Origin: Dentipellis sp. KUC8613
Lineage: Eukaryota > Basidiomycota > Agaricomycetes > Russulales > Hericiaceae
NCBI GenBank assembly: GCA_002286715.1
Contig: NSJX01000082.1
Span: 50,515 to 86,227, forward strand
Direction: 5' to 3'
DNA length: 35,713 bases
Part shown: positions 20,910-31,803 of the stretch, piece after piece
Position numbering within the stretch: position 1 is the first letter of the stretch
How the letters are laid out: every line of letters begins with the position of its first letter
Position numbers and translations under genes: made by a program
Notes under the pieces: model-generated
The model's database searches: none
What the model was told of the DNA's origin: nothing
Seen by the model: only the letters and a program-made list of their open reading frames with translations

Positions 20910-22939
20910 TCACACAAACAGGGCTGTATCCAGCCCCTCGCCGAAGTCTAGTACAACAATCCTCTGGTCGTGTGAAGTACTGTCAACTCTGTGAGCGAGC
21001 AATTCGCGACACTCCCAAGATGGTGATCATGACACACCTGATAATCCTCCTTGCATCAAATTTGACGTCGAAGATATGGCTGGTATGAGTTTGACGGAAT
21101 TCCCGGATCATACGGCCAGTGCGGATATCCCATAACTTGACCGTTTTATCGTAGCTTGCACTAACGAGCTGACCGGTCTCAGGATTGAAGGCAAGTGCAC
21201 GCACAAGCGCGTCATGTCCTACGAGTGTTCGTATACATTCTCCTGTTGCTGCCGACCATATCTTGATTTTGCAATCATTAGAGCCTGACACGATCCAGTC
21301 TCCCTACGTAAAGCATCAGCGCATGACAAGCACCAGCCTCCTTCAAGAGAAATGGAGGAGTGTACAAACCTTGAATTCGATGCATGCAAGCCCCCGCTCA
21401 TGTCCTTCGAAAACACGCAACCTCCTCCCGCTTGCGATATCCCATAACATCATTTTACCGTCTCCGCTAGCGCTTACGACGTGCCCGGCTTGCAGCCCTA
21501 CCGCATTGACTGGACCCTCATGCCCACACAGGGTTCGATGGAGCAGCAACGTACTTCGGTCCCACACGCGTATAACGGCATCCTTTGAGCTATGATAAGA
21601 AGTTCAGCCGGTTTCAATGAAGTAAGAGAGTTGCTTGGTCACTAACCAGCTGACTATCCATTCAGAATCAATACGGAGGTCCAGAACTCCCCCAGAATGA
21701 CCTCGCAGCACGGCTCTCACCTCAGCCCTCACACCCCCGCTCCGCAATGCCCAAATGTTCCAGACACATACGGTGCGATCGCTACTACCGCTGACCATGA
21801 AGCCGGGTGCATTCTTATTCTTGGATAGCACGTCCCAATCCTTGTCGAACTTGAGACAGAGAACGCTTCCCTGATGGCCGCGGAGAGTTGCGATGCACCG
21901 CATTCGCCCAGTCAAGGTCCATATTTTGATCGTACGATCGCGGCTTCCAGTCACAATCCGGGCAGAGTCGAGCTCGAGACAATATACACTGTCTGTATGG
22001 GCCCTAAGCGTTGTCACAAGGTGTGAGGGGGAGTCAGGGGCAGAGTCAAGAGACAATGCAGTTGATGTAGTCCATCGGCGATCAAGGGCAAGACGCGTAG
22101 AGTACAATTGACGCCACGGTAAGGAGAGTGGGGCACTGTTGGGGGATGGTACAGATGATGTGAGCCTCTCAGGACACCAAGGGATGGGTAGGGGAGGAGA
22201 AGGGGTCGAGACATGTTGATGAGAAGATAACGCATGGCGTAATACATTGGTGTGCTCAATGCATGTGTGGGGCGAAGACATCGACGTATCAAGAGGAGGC
22301 AACCAACCGCGTGCTGTAGCACGGCGGAGGTCAATAGTCCAGCCTTCACGTCGGAAGAAGAGGGCTCGCCAGACGGCATTGTCGTTTGCGAGGGCATGCC
22401 ATGTGCGTGAGACGGACTGACATGCAATGATAGAGGACAAGTCGAGGTGTCCAAGAAGTTGTACAGCAATCTCAGGCGGCAGCAGAGAAAGGAAATCTTG
22501 GAAAGGCATATTAGAGACAAATGGTGGCACGATGCCCGACAGACACACCAAAAGAACGAGGTGCAGTGCCTTCGACGAAGCATGCCTCATCATCAATGAG
22601 TTCGCCCTCCTCGCCATCAAGTGGTTGTAATTCAGTCCAGCACCATTCGCGAATGCTTTCTAGGTCTATGGTCCTATCCTTGTCTTTCCCTCTTGATCTG
22701 CGCGCGGGAGAAGAGAGGGCGTCCCAAAGACGAGGTAAGAGAGTTTTCACGGTCGCGTTCGCAGGCCGAGGGTTGCCGTGATGTAGAGAAGGAGAGCGAT
22801 GTGGGGCAGCCCAGTCGATGCTGGAACGAGGGGTTGGAGCGTTGATGATGGAGAAGTCGATGCTGAGAGAAGGGGAAGGGGGGCGGGTGACGGTCATTTC
22901 ATGGGGCACAGCGACGGGAGCGCCGTCGACAACATCCAT
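20910..22939 (-). CDS. F-box/WD40-repeat protein, putative SCF ubiquitin-ligase substrate receptor
   Basis: Five exons: 22939-22549, 22496-21647, 21589-21370, 21303-21038, 20979-20910. The four introns of 52-66 nt have GT-AG borders, and the coding length of 1797 nt gives 598 aa in frame. The F-box lies at about residues 133-178 (LLPPEIAVQLLGHLDLSS, with the conserved SRTWHALANDNAVWR helix). Seven WD40 repeats run from about 292 to the C-terminus (e.g. IVTGSRDRTIKIW, VVSASGDGKMMLWD, LVSASYDKTVKLWD). The last blade ends IISTSHDQRIVVLDFG, like the closing repeat of beta-TrCP/FWD1/Met30-type proteins. Such proteins bind Skp1 through the F-box and present phosphorylated substrates to the ligase; the substrate here is unknown. 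The start ATG at 22939 is 214 bp from the divergent ALDH7 start, so promoters are probably shared. An in-frame upstream extension exists but would overlap that promoter. Confidence 0.92.
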
Positions 22940-23153
22940 GGCGGTGGAGGTTGTAGGTTGTACGTTGAACGTTGAACGATGACCAACTTGAATGTTCTGA
23001 ACAAGGGCCTCAACCCTGCGCGCACCCATGTGACCACCTTGCTTCATCATGTGACAGGAGCGTCCGGATCTTGGCAGTGGCATGGCACCGCACCGCCCTT
23101 GGTCACTCCTTGGTCGCCCGTGTTCTCTGCCATGCTCTTCTCTCTCCTTCACA
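22940..23153. promoter_or_regulatory. Divergent promoter between F-box/WD40 and ALDH7 genes
   Basis: The 214 bp gap between two divergent start codons must hold both 5' leaders and both core promoters. I see no clear TATA box. A short direct repeat (GTACGTTGAACGTTGAAC, about 22,960-22,977) lies centrally. Confidence 0.5.
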
Positions 23154-25337
23154 ATGTTCTTTCTACGCTCCTCCCCAGCTCTCCTTCGATCTAGGGCACC
23201 TCTTTACATCCCACACAAGTCTCTCTCTACTCGTGCCTCCGCAGTGCTTTCGGCACTCGATATTCCCACTGATCCCATTGAACTCGATGGCGTATATGAT
23301 GGCGAGTGGAAGGGTTCCGGTGATATTCTAGAGAGCATATGTCCAGCAACAGGTGAAGTCTTGGCACGTGTCAAGTCTGTACGTTTCTTTCATCGAACCC
23401 TCCCTCCTCGACACCCGTGTCTGTTCCATTAGCACCCAGATGCACACCTCCTCCTTCTCTTGTTCACCTTATCTGATATATCAACTGCTAGGCATCTCCC
23501 CAAGAACTTCAAACGGCGATAGCTAAAAGTCGCGAAGCCTACTCGAATTTCAAAACCGTTCCTGCCCCTCGTCGCGGTGATATCGTTCGCCAAATTCGAG
23601 AGGCTTTGGCCTCCAAGGTATCCACAATCTTCATCCAGAAAAATGCGAGATGCTGAGAGGCCATTGTCAAACTCTCAGCGAGAAGCACTTGGCGCTCTTG
23701 TTTCCCTTGAGATGGGTAAGATCCGGACCGAAGGCGTAGGGGAGGTGCAGGAATTCGTCGATATAGTAAGAACCATCTACTCCGTCAATTTCTGCTCTAA
23801 TCGCATACTGTCAGTGTGACTATGCAACAGGGCTCTCTCGTATGATGAACGGCCGAGTTGTCAGCTCAGAACGCCTTGGTCACAGCATCCTGGAAGGTAC
23901 TGCTCTTTTCCATTGATAGACATCGTCGTCGTCAGACTATCTCCCTGCATAGTTCCCAATCCTCTCGGGGTTGTTGGAATTTTGTCTGCATTCAATTTTC
24001 CTGTTGCAGTCTATGGCTGGTACAATTCTTCACATGACACTCTTCTCAACCTCCTCACCATTCAATTGCTGTAGGAACTTGGCGATATCATTGGCTGCGG
24101 GCAATGCTACCGTCTGGAAGCCAGCACCTTCAACACCGCTTTGTGCTCTTGCCATCACGCGGATTGTCTCGATTGTACTAGAACGTAACGGTATTCCGGG
24201 AGCTATAGCAGCCCTGATTACAGGAAGCCGTGATGTTGGGGAGGCCCTTGTACAAAGCAAAGACATCGACCTCGGTATGACAGTGTCTTCCTTGCCATCT
24301 TTTTACTAATGCCATTTCCTTTCGCCTCCGTTTAGTATCATTCACGGGAAGTGAGACTGTCGGGCGGCTTGTAGGGAAGACCGTCCAGGCGCGCTTCGGT
24401 AAAGTTCTTCTCGAGCTCGGGGGCAATAACGGTAAGAAATCGTCACCTATCGCTCTGAAAGACCCGATATTGATGAGACATCTTATATCAAGCTGCCATT
24501 GTTGCTCCCTCGGCTGATCTGACCCTTGCTATTCCTGCGGTCTTTTTTGGAGCTGTCGGAACAGCAGGGCAACGGTGTACCTCCACTCGGCGCCTGTTCC
24601 TGCACCGCAGTATCGCTTCGGAATTTCTCTCTCGTCTCCAGTTGCTGTATAAGTCTCTAATGCCTGGTGATCCACTAGTGTCGTCCACCCTTCTTGGTCC
24701 CCTACACTCTCAAGTCGCGATGGGCATATTTGGCACTGCATTAGCTGATTTGAATCACACTGGTGCTAAAATCCTTGCCGGTGGTTCGCCGTGGTCGGGG
24801 CTGGAAATGACATTACGCGGCGGAAATTATGTTCAACCCACTATAGCAATTCCCACCAGCCTCCCGGACACTCAGGATGGGATTTGGACAACGGAACGGT
24901 TCGTGCCGGTCTTGAACGTTGCCATCTTCGATGAACTGCAAGAGGCCATTGCATGGAATAACGCTGTTCCCCAAGGACTCTCGAGCAGCCTGTGGACACG
25001 GGATTTGCGAGACATGGGTGAATGGATAGGCCCAACTGGTTCCGATACTGGGATAGTCAATGTACGTTTCCGATGAATCAGCTACTATTTACTGCTCAAA
25101 TACTCCGTAAGGTAAATGTTGGAACCAGTGGGGCAGAGATTGGTGCTGCCTTTGGGGGGAATAAGGTGTGTCATGTGGCGTCAACGAGCGAGTACTATTT
25201 TAATACCTTCACAGAGCACAGGATGGGGTCGAGAATCAGGTGGTGACGCGTGGAAGCAATATGTTCGTTGGAGTGCATGCACAATCAATTACTCGGATGC
25301 TGCACCATTGGCTCAGGGGGTCAGCTTCACTGTTTAA
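23154..25337 (+). CDS. ALDH7-family aldehyde dehydrogenase (antiquitin-like), mitochondrial
   Basis: Ten exons: 23154-23378, 23492-23617, 23679-23765, 23815-23896, 23953-24019, 24075-24274, 24336-24431, 24493-25061, 25112-25165, 25215-25337. They total 1629 nt, 542 aa, all junctions in phase. ALDH7 signatures are [22 protein letters not shown] (general-base Glu289), AGQRCTS (nucleophile Cys323), [15 protein letters not shown] and a C-terminus ending [13 protein letters not shown]. The family oxidises alpha-aminoadipic semialdehyde and related aldehydes with NAD+ in lysine and aldehyde metabolism. The first 30 residues ([18 protein letters not shown]...) are Arg/Ser-rich without acids, typical of a mitochondrial presequence. 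I chose the start at 23154 for that reason; an upstream in-frame ATG at 23082 would add 24 residues. It is convergent with the next gene. Confidence 0.94.
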
Positions 25338-25686
25338 ACGACTGCATCTTGCGGAAGCATAGAGTCTGCTGTACATACCATTGTTTCACCGATGTTCAAT
25401 TTGATCAGATGCTGGGATGTTCGTTGTGAAGGCACAAAACTTATTTTGAATCAGGTGACGATTTCGATCAACATCGTCCATACCTAGTACTATTGCACAT
25501 ATATTGGATGCCAAGATGTCCAGGAACGGAGAAAGTAAATAGGTGATACAAATCCACGTGCGTGCGATGGCAATGATGCGACAGCAATAACAACATGAGA
25601 CGTAAGGGTATGAACAATACAAGAGCTTATAAGCAAGACAAGGCAAAAGGAACCACAATTTGAGATCCGCGACGATAAGAAGCTAC
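25338..25686. other. Convergent intergenic region
   Basis: 349 bp between the stop codons of ALDH7 (plus) and Set1 (minus). It contains the 3' UTRs of both. I see no gene, repeat or strong hairpin. Confidence 0.6.
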
Positions 25687-28600
25687 CTAGTTGAGATAGC
25701 CTCTGCACTTGGCTGAGCCACAGAGGCAGGGGATCTTATCCTGCTCGATAGGAAAATGATAGTCTAAGAGGAGGTTCATTAAAACAGGGTGAGTATGTGA
25801 TAAAGTCATTGTTGCCCACCATACGTGATCTCGTCGCCGAGCTCGATATCTTGTTTGGCGTATATGACAATCTTCTTTTCGCCGTTGATGGTAATGATTT
25901 TGGCGGTACAATTGGGATCACAAGAATGGTTAATCAATCGTCTAAAGGCACAAAGTGAAGTTAGAACCCATGCATGCAACAAGGTGGGTGAAACAAACCC
26001 AAGATTCCCCTTCTTCGTAGCGTCGACGACAAGATCTTCGTCTATTCGGAATAAGTAGCTGCTACCGATCCCTTGCCTCTCGTATACTTTCTCTCGCTTA
26101 TCTGCGACTTGTGCCCGAATGATCTCACCCACATACTCAATGACCATTTCTCCACGGGAGATTCGCTCCATGGCGTACAGCCCCCAGTCATGGATAGGAG
26201 ACCGAGCAAAGCGTAGATGCTTCTTTCGAGTTTGAAGCTGGTTAAACTTAATCGACAGCTCTGCTGCCGCGGTCTCGCCCTTTGATAATGCCATGGCACG
26301 TTGCACCTGGTTGATCTCCTCTAAACCTTGCGCCTGCCGACGGGCATTTGCACGGTTCGATCGGGAGGAAGTCATAGTCTGTTTGGGTTGCTGCATTACA
26401 CTCTCCTCCACTGTATCCACAACTGCAGAGCGTGTCGCGTACTGTGCAACATAGGCAGACTTTTCGGCATGCGAGATCTTGTAGTAGCCTTCGGTACGAG
26501 CAGACCCAGTGACATGGACACGGAAAGGCGGAAGAGCATCTAGTGGGCGTGAAGGGGATGGGGGATTGAAAGACGATACTTCAATGTCCGGGCGAAGAGA
26601 CAGAGCCAGGCGAGTGTAGAAGAGGTCTTCGTCATCTACACAGACGTCTTGATCAATAGGGTCAAGTGGAGGGCTGAGGAGAGGATAAAGGTCAAGCTTC
26701 GGAGCAGGAGTCGGTGATGGAGAGGCTGCGTAAACGATGTCCGGAGTGATGCGAAGTTGAGTGACCATGGGTATGGTAAAGTCTAGGTCCTCCGCGCAAA
26801 TAAGTCCATTGACTGTGCTGTCCACAATAAGGTCTGTCTGCGAAATATTATTGCTGGATTTCTTCCGGGGCTGGGCCTGATGAACTTTCTCATCTTCTGA
26901 CACCCCCTCTACATCGAGCCTAACCTTCTTCTTTAATGGCTCCTCCTTGCCCTCTGTGGACACGGCACGTTTCCGTCGTGCGCCTGGACTCGTGGACGTG
27001 ACGGGCATTATCACATCTTCCAATTCCGATTCGATCTCATGTGCTGCGACTTTCTTCTCGATCACCTTGTGCTTTTTCCTTGGTCTTTGCAGGACTTCTT
27101 CCTCTTCATCCAGCTCTGGCATCGCATTAGTAGCAGCTTGATTTGCTACCGACGGAACCTGAGATCGCACTCTTTTGCTCTGCTTTTTGAACGATAGCCC
27201 TTTGAGGCCTTTAAGCTCGAATGCAGGCTGCTGTGAATGTCCGTCCGCCTTCGCCTTGGCTGACTTCCTGAATTTTTGCTCGTCGACTAGACGCCTGATC
27301 CTCACGCCAACCAATCGATCCAAGACGTCCTTCTCCAATATCTGCAGCAGCTCTTTTGCAATCATCTGGTTGGCTTGTTCCATCAATTCATTATCGTTCC
27401 AAGTGGTCTTTGTGGGGGCATAAGATGATGGAGGTGGATGAACTGTGACTGAGACGGTATGGTGCGCCAGAGTTCGACCACCGAGGTTCAGAACTTTAGC
27501 TGCACGTCTAGCGACATCGCCTGCCCTAAAGCAGACATACCAGCCTAGATGATCGTGGAGGACCTGGCGGACTAGATGAGTACAAGGACCAGTAAACGGA
27601 TATTTATACAGCATGGACGTACCTGGTCCACTTGAAACCCTTCAAAGAACAGCCGAACGTCCTCTTCCCTCACCGCACCAACTAACTGTCCACCGTGACC
27701 ATCGATGCTCACGTATTCATGTCCATTTCCAGAAAGAACGGCCAAGACGGCCTCCCTTTCCCGATTCTGCAGTGTTCGACTCGACTGGCCGGGCTTCCTC
27801 AACACCGGCGAAGGTGATCGTGATGCATGGCCAGGGGACCAGTGGTCGTCCCCGAAGTGCGCACTGAAGTGTGATCGGCTACGCGTGGGTAACGGAGTCG
27901 AGGACGAGGAAGACACATCGCCGACATGTGGATCGTCGTGCGACGCGACCAAACGCGCCTTCACCAGCGCATCTGGTGGACGCCGGACACGTGGGGCCAT
28001 GGGTTGGAGAGGGCCAGCCCCAGGGAATGTGCTGATCTGTGTGGACGGTGTGGCAGGTTTTGGCGGTAAGCTTAGATTTGGAGTAGGCAACGACGATACG
28101 CTTGGAGATGCACCTTGCGATGCACCTTGAGATGCTGTTGGCTTGAACTGCGAAGTAACGTGTGAACGCCTTGCGTTACTTGTCTGAGGGTGTGTGGGTG
28201 TATGTCCTGATGCTGAAGACGGTGTCATCCGCGCAACAGAATCTCGCTCCTTCTCCACTTTTTCACCTCTCTTCTTCTCATTCCTTTCCCTGCGCCTTCG
28301 CTCGTCCAGTTCCCTCATTACTGCCTTAAGTTTCTTCCCTTCTCCGTCAAAGACGACTTTGATAACCTCACCCGAACCTTCACTTAGCACCGACCCTCTC
28401 ATGCCCAGCCGCTTCCCATGCTCTCGGTCAACACACCGCCTTGCTTCTTCGTGAGAGCCGTAACGAATGAAGACAATTCCAAGTGCACCACCAGTGGCCT
28501 TGTCGATTTGGGGTTCAAAGGACAGGATAGACCCATGCACAGAAAAATGTCGCCGAATTTGTTGATTCGAGATCAAAGGGGCGAGATTCACGACAAGTAT

Positions 28601-30238
28601 TGCAGTAGGGAGGGGCGGACCAGTTGAATTAACGTCGTACTAACAGTGAGAGTCAGTCACGAAGTATACCCGTAATACGACAGAATACATACCTCATATT
28701 GGATTGGATATAACTCAGTCCTATGAGGGCGAAAGTTTATGGGCCTTTTGAACTCATTGGTCTTTCGCGGGTCTTGGATGACAGGTTCTGATTCACCCTC
28801 TACCGTCTCGCCCCCATACCGTATGAGTGTTTCCTTTCCTTTGATCTTACCCTTGATTCGCGGCTCCAGTCTCTCTTTCTCACTGGCAGAAGATCCTCCA
28901 AGAGCTATGGCATCACGAACCTTCTCGATGAGTGTGCCAGAGGGTGTGTCCTTCTCTTTGTCGATAGCCGGGTCATAAATGACCTTATAATCCCGACCCG
29001 GTGGGTATTCGGAACGTGACGGCGGCCAAGCAGCAAGGGTAGGAACCAAGCGTTCTTGAGGCACTGAATGTGAGGAAGGAGAGTGACATGTTGAAGCAGA
29101 GAGGGGGAGAGGTGGAAGTGGAGTTGTTTGTGGAAGTGAAAAGCGTACAGGTGTGATGGGAGGGAGGGGAGGTGCATCCGTCAACGGCGGAGGTGGAGGC
29201 AGCGATGAAGGGACGGGGTCTGCAACACTTGGCAGCTGCGGCAAAGGCGGGGGCGCATATGAAGGAAAAAGAGGTACAGGCTGTGTCGTAAAACTGATCG
29301 TGGGACCCGTTGGCTCAGGTGTAAGCAGAAACGGAGGTGACAGCGGTGGTGGTGGCGGCGGTGGGCTCGCTCGAGGGGTCGCCGCTGAAAATGCCGGCGA
29401 GGTTTTGATAGTTGGCGGTGGCGGTGGCTCGGATGGTGGAGGAGGTAACCTAGGTGGTTCAGACGAAGGCGGAGGAGGCGGTGGCGGTGGCGGTGGCGGT
29501 GGCTCGTATGTAGGGGGTGGGGGAGGTGGGGGTTCGGATGTAGGCGGCGGGGGTGGTGGAGGCTCGGATAATGGCTGAGGGGGTGTGAAACTGGTGGCAG
29601 CTCTCGGTGCTGTAGGGATTGGTTGCGATATGGTGGAGAAGCTAGATGACCAGCCTCCCGCACCACGTCCGTTGAGGGAAGGCGAAGCGAGTGGAGCGCC
29701 CTTGCTTGAGCTTGCAGACGCGCTCGCATCTCCAGAGAGACGTGACTAGAGTAGGTATCAGCGAAAATGATGAGGTATTGACTGACACTCCGTTGCATCA
29801 GTGTGAAAAAAGGACACGGACGCCACAAAAAACATTGATGCCAAAGGGAATATACGCAGACGGAGAGAATGATTCACGCACACTGCTGGCAATTGCCTGA
29901 TGACTCCATTTAATTTCAACTTGTTTCCCCTTCTGCAACGTCTTGCCATGCAACGCATTGGGGCCGGTAGGAGGAGAGTAAGCAGCAGATTTGACGAAGT
30001 TTGTCTGTCCGTTAGCCAAAGACTGCGAAGACGTTCTGGATGGATGGGAACCGTTGAGAAGACTGCGCGGGCCTGTTGGCGGAGCAGCGCCGAGACGTGA
30101 ATTAGCGACATTGGAGACTGCGGGGAATGATGTCGTCGTCGGCGGCGCTGAGGGCGGCGCGGTGGCAGAGCCCCCCGAAGCGGCGGCCAACGAGTTGAGA
30201 AGCGCTCTTGGACCGCGGGGAGGGGCCTTGCCCGACAT
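25687..30238 (-). CDS. SET1: Set1 histone H3 lysine-4 methyltransferase (COMPASS catalytic subunit)
   Basis: Exons traced: 30238-~29822, 29745-28693, 28639-27623, 27563-25999, 25941-25820, 25763-25687, about 1,416 aa. The N-terminus has three GPR(A/S)LL-like motifs. Residues ~140-490 include a long polyproline tract (29,210-29,580). An RRM starts at ~500 ([21 protein letters not shown]). A second RRM-like Set1-associated domain spans ~798-880 ([16 protein letters not shown]). After an N-SET segment the SET domain forms the last 140 residues: [35 protein letters not shown] and post-[16 protein letters not shown]. All AdoMet and zinc ligand motifs are intact. Set1 methylates H3K4 at active promoters. 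The first intron is uncertain: its acceptor before 29745 is forced by an in-frame stop, but the donor could be GTCCGT (29821) or GTGCGT further upstream. The glycine-rich plus-strand ORF here is only the shadow of the polyproline. Confidence 0.94.
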
Positions 30239-30593
30239 AAACCCGGTCTATAACACGTCGATGCCAGCGCGTGAAGTGGCGTGTCCGATGTTGGCGTCGT
30301 CGTGTCGGCCGACGACGAGGGGGTCGGGTCTCGTAGCGCGTGTGAGGAAGAACGGCGGCGCGCGGCGGCGGCGCTTCAACCGCAACCACAATCGTTGACG
30401 CCAACGCTCAATTTTCTCAACTAACTCTGCAGTCTCGGGCGGGCATGCTCGGTGCTGCCTGCGACGACCGTCAGGTTGACACCAAGAGGCAAGCTAGTGG
30501 AACACAGCTGACTTGGTCGTTGTCTAGTACTGTCGAGTATCGCCGCACTGTCTATCCTCGTCTGTTTTCCCCGTACATCATACATTCTCAACG
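30239..30593. promoter_or_regulatory. Set1 upstream region / GNAT 3' region
   Basis: 355 bp between the Set1 start codon and the GNAT stop codon, both on minus. It must contain the Set1 promoter. It is GC-rich near 30,240-30,370. No motif I would name. Confidence 0.45.
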
Positions 30594-31364
30594 TTATACC
30601 CTGACCATGACCTCCTTCACATGCTCCCGAGCGCCCGCTTCCCAATCATCCCAACACAGCGACAAGATTGCGCTATGTCTTCCCAGGCACTTTGGTTTCG
30701 AATCGCCTTCGCGTGGCGGATATCCCTCCTTCCCCTCTGGAAGTGCCCTTACCCACCTCAGCGTACCCTCTCGCTTGAAACCCATCCTCTCAGCGGCTGC
30801 CACGCTCTTCAGATTGACCGCGTTCGCCATCCACACCACACGCCTGAGACCTAAGCCTGCCGGGAACGAAGGAGATGGAAGCTCCAAACAGTATCGCAGC
30901 AGCAGTCCGACTGCATTTGACGTAACATAGGTGCGCTGGAAGGCGGTAAAGGTGACGACGAATCCGATTTCCGTACAGAGTTCTGTGGCAGAGGTGTGCA
31001 GAAGGCCGATGACCCCCGCAAAGCTTCCTCCGCCGAAATCGGGGTCCGGGCGACCTTTGTCCGTGATTGCGAAAAGTACCCAACCCGGATCGCGTCGTAT
31101 GCCATACTCGACAAAGTGGAGAAGCTGGGATATAGTGGAGGGTTGAAATGGGAGGTAGCGTTCCAGTTCGGGATTCTTCAATGTCTCCTCGATGTATTGC
31201 TGGGCATGGATGGAAGGAATAAACGGTGTTAACAGAACGCGATCGCTTTCCAGCGCGGACGTATCGATTGGGAACATGAAGTTCACATCATACGGATCCG
31301 GTCCGTAGAATGGCTCCGGGTCTATCGTTCGAATCGGAGGCCTGTAGGAATTGATGAACGACAT
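30594..31364 (-). CDS. GNAT-family N-acetyltransferase (RimJ/RimL type)
   Basis: Single exon, 256 aa, ATG to stop with no need for introns, unlike all its neighbours. The layout fits the Acetyltransf_3/RimJ-RimL group: an N-terminal strand with LESDRVLLTPFIPSIHAQQY, a central GGGSFAGVIGLLHTSATELC beta-hairpin followed by EIGFVVTFTAFQRTYVTSNA in the acetyl-CoA-binding region, and the C-terminal signature ANAVNLKSVAAAERMGFKRE (the usual N..S...AEK.GF motif). This group transfers acetyl from acetyl-CoA to protein N-termini or small amines; the substrate cannot be inferred. It is cytosolic by absence of a signal. Lying head-to-tail between S41 and Set1 gives no functional hint. Confidence 0.88.
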   Translation of the reverse strand: MSFINSYRPPIRTIDPEPFYGPDPYDVNFMFPIDTSALESDRVLLTPFIPSIHAQQYIEETLKNPELERYLPFQPSTISQLLHFVEYGIRRDPGWVLFAITDKGRPDPDFGGGSFAGVIGLLHTSATELCTEIGFVVTFTAFQRTYVTSNAVGLLLRYCLELPSPSFPAGLGLRRVVWMANAVNLKSVAAAERMGFKREGTLRWVRALPEGKEGYPPREGDSKPKCLGRHSAILSLCWDDWEAGAREHVKEVMVRV

Positions 31365-31803
31365 TGTGCGTCAGCGCCTATGATCCATGAGGAGTGTTGG
31401 TTCTTATGGGCGCGCGAGTATGACTCCTCTCCAAGTGTCCCGAAATGGAGTCATCTCCGTTATTTGCCATTGGCTATATTTCCATCGTATTAATACATAT
31501 AACTTCCCTCAAATGATTGTCAGAAAAGGGTCTGAATTGGTATTCTTTCCAGAGCAGGTACAAACGTATCATCATGCAGATGTCGCATATATATGACATA
31601 ATACCAACACCAGGTTCGTGTCCTGAGAATCAGTCAAACAGTTGTTGAGCACTTCATTGAACGCACGCGCTGTTAGATGTGACTAACAGATTATGTCGAA
31701 GAATGCTCACGCAAAGGTCCACAGGTTTTGCGGATTATTGTATGTATTTTTCGTGTATGGAAATTGGACTGCACGGGCGTTAGGATTCCATCAGAAGTAT
31801 TCA
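31365..31803. other. Intergenic region between S41 peptidase and GNAT genes
   Basis: 439 bp, AT-rich at 31,480-31,780. It contains the GNAT promoter and the 3' end of the peptidase gene. No gene or repeat recognised. Confidence 0.5.

Noticed and set aside
29153..29578. Glycine-rich plus-strand ORF of 141 codons
   Set aside because: Exact antisense shadow of the polyproline region of Set1.
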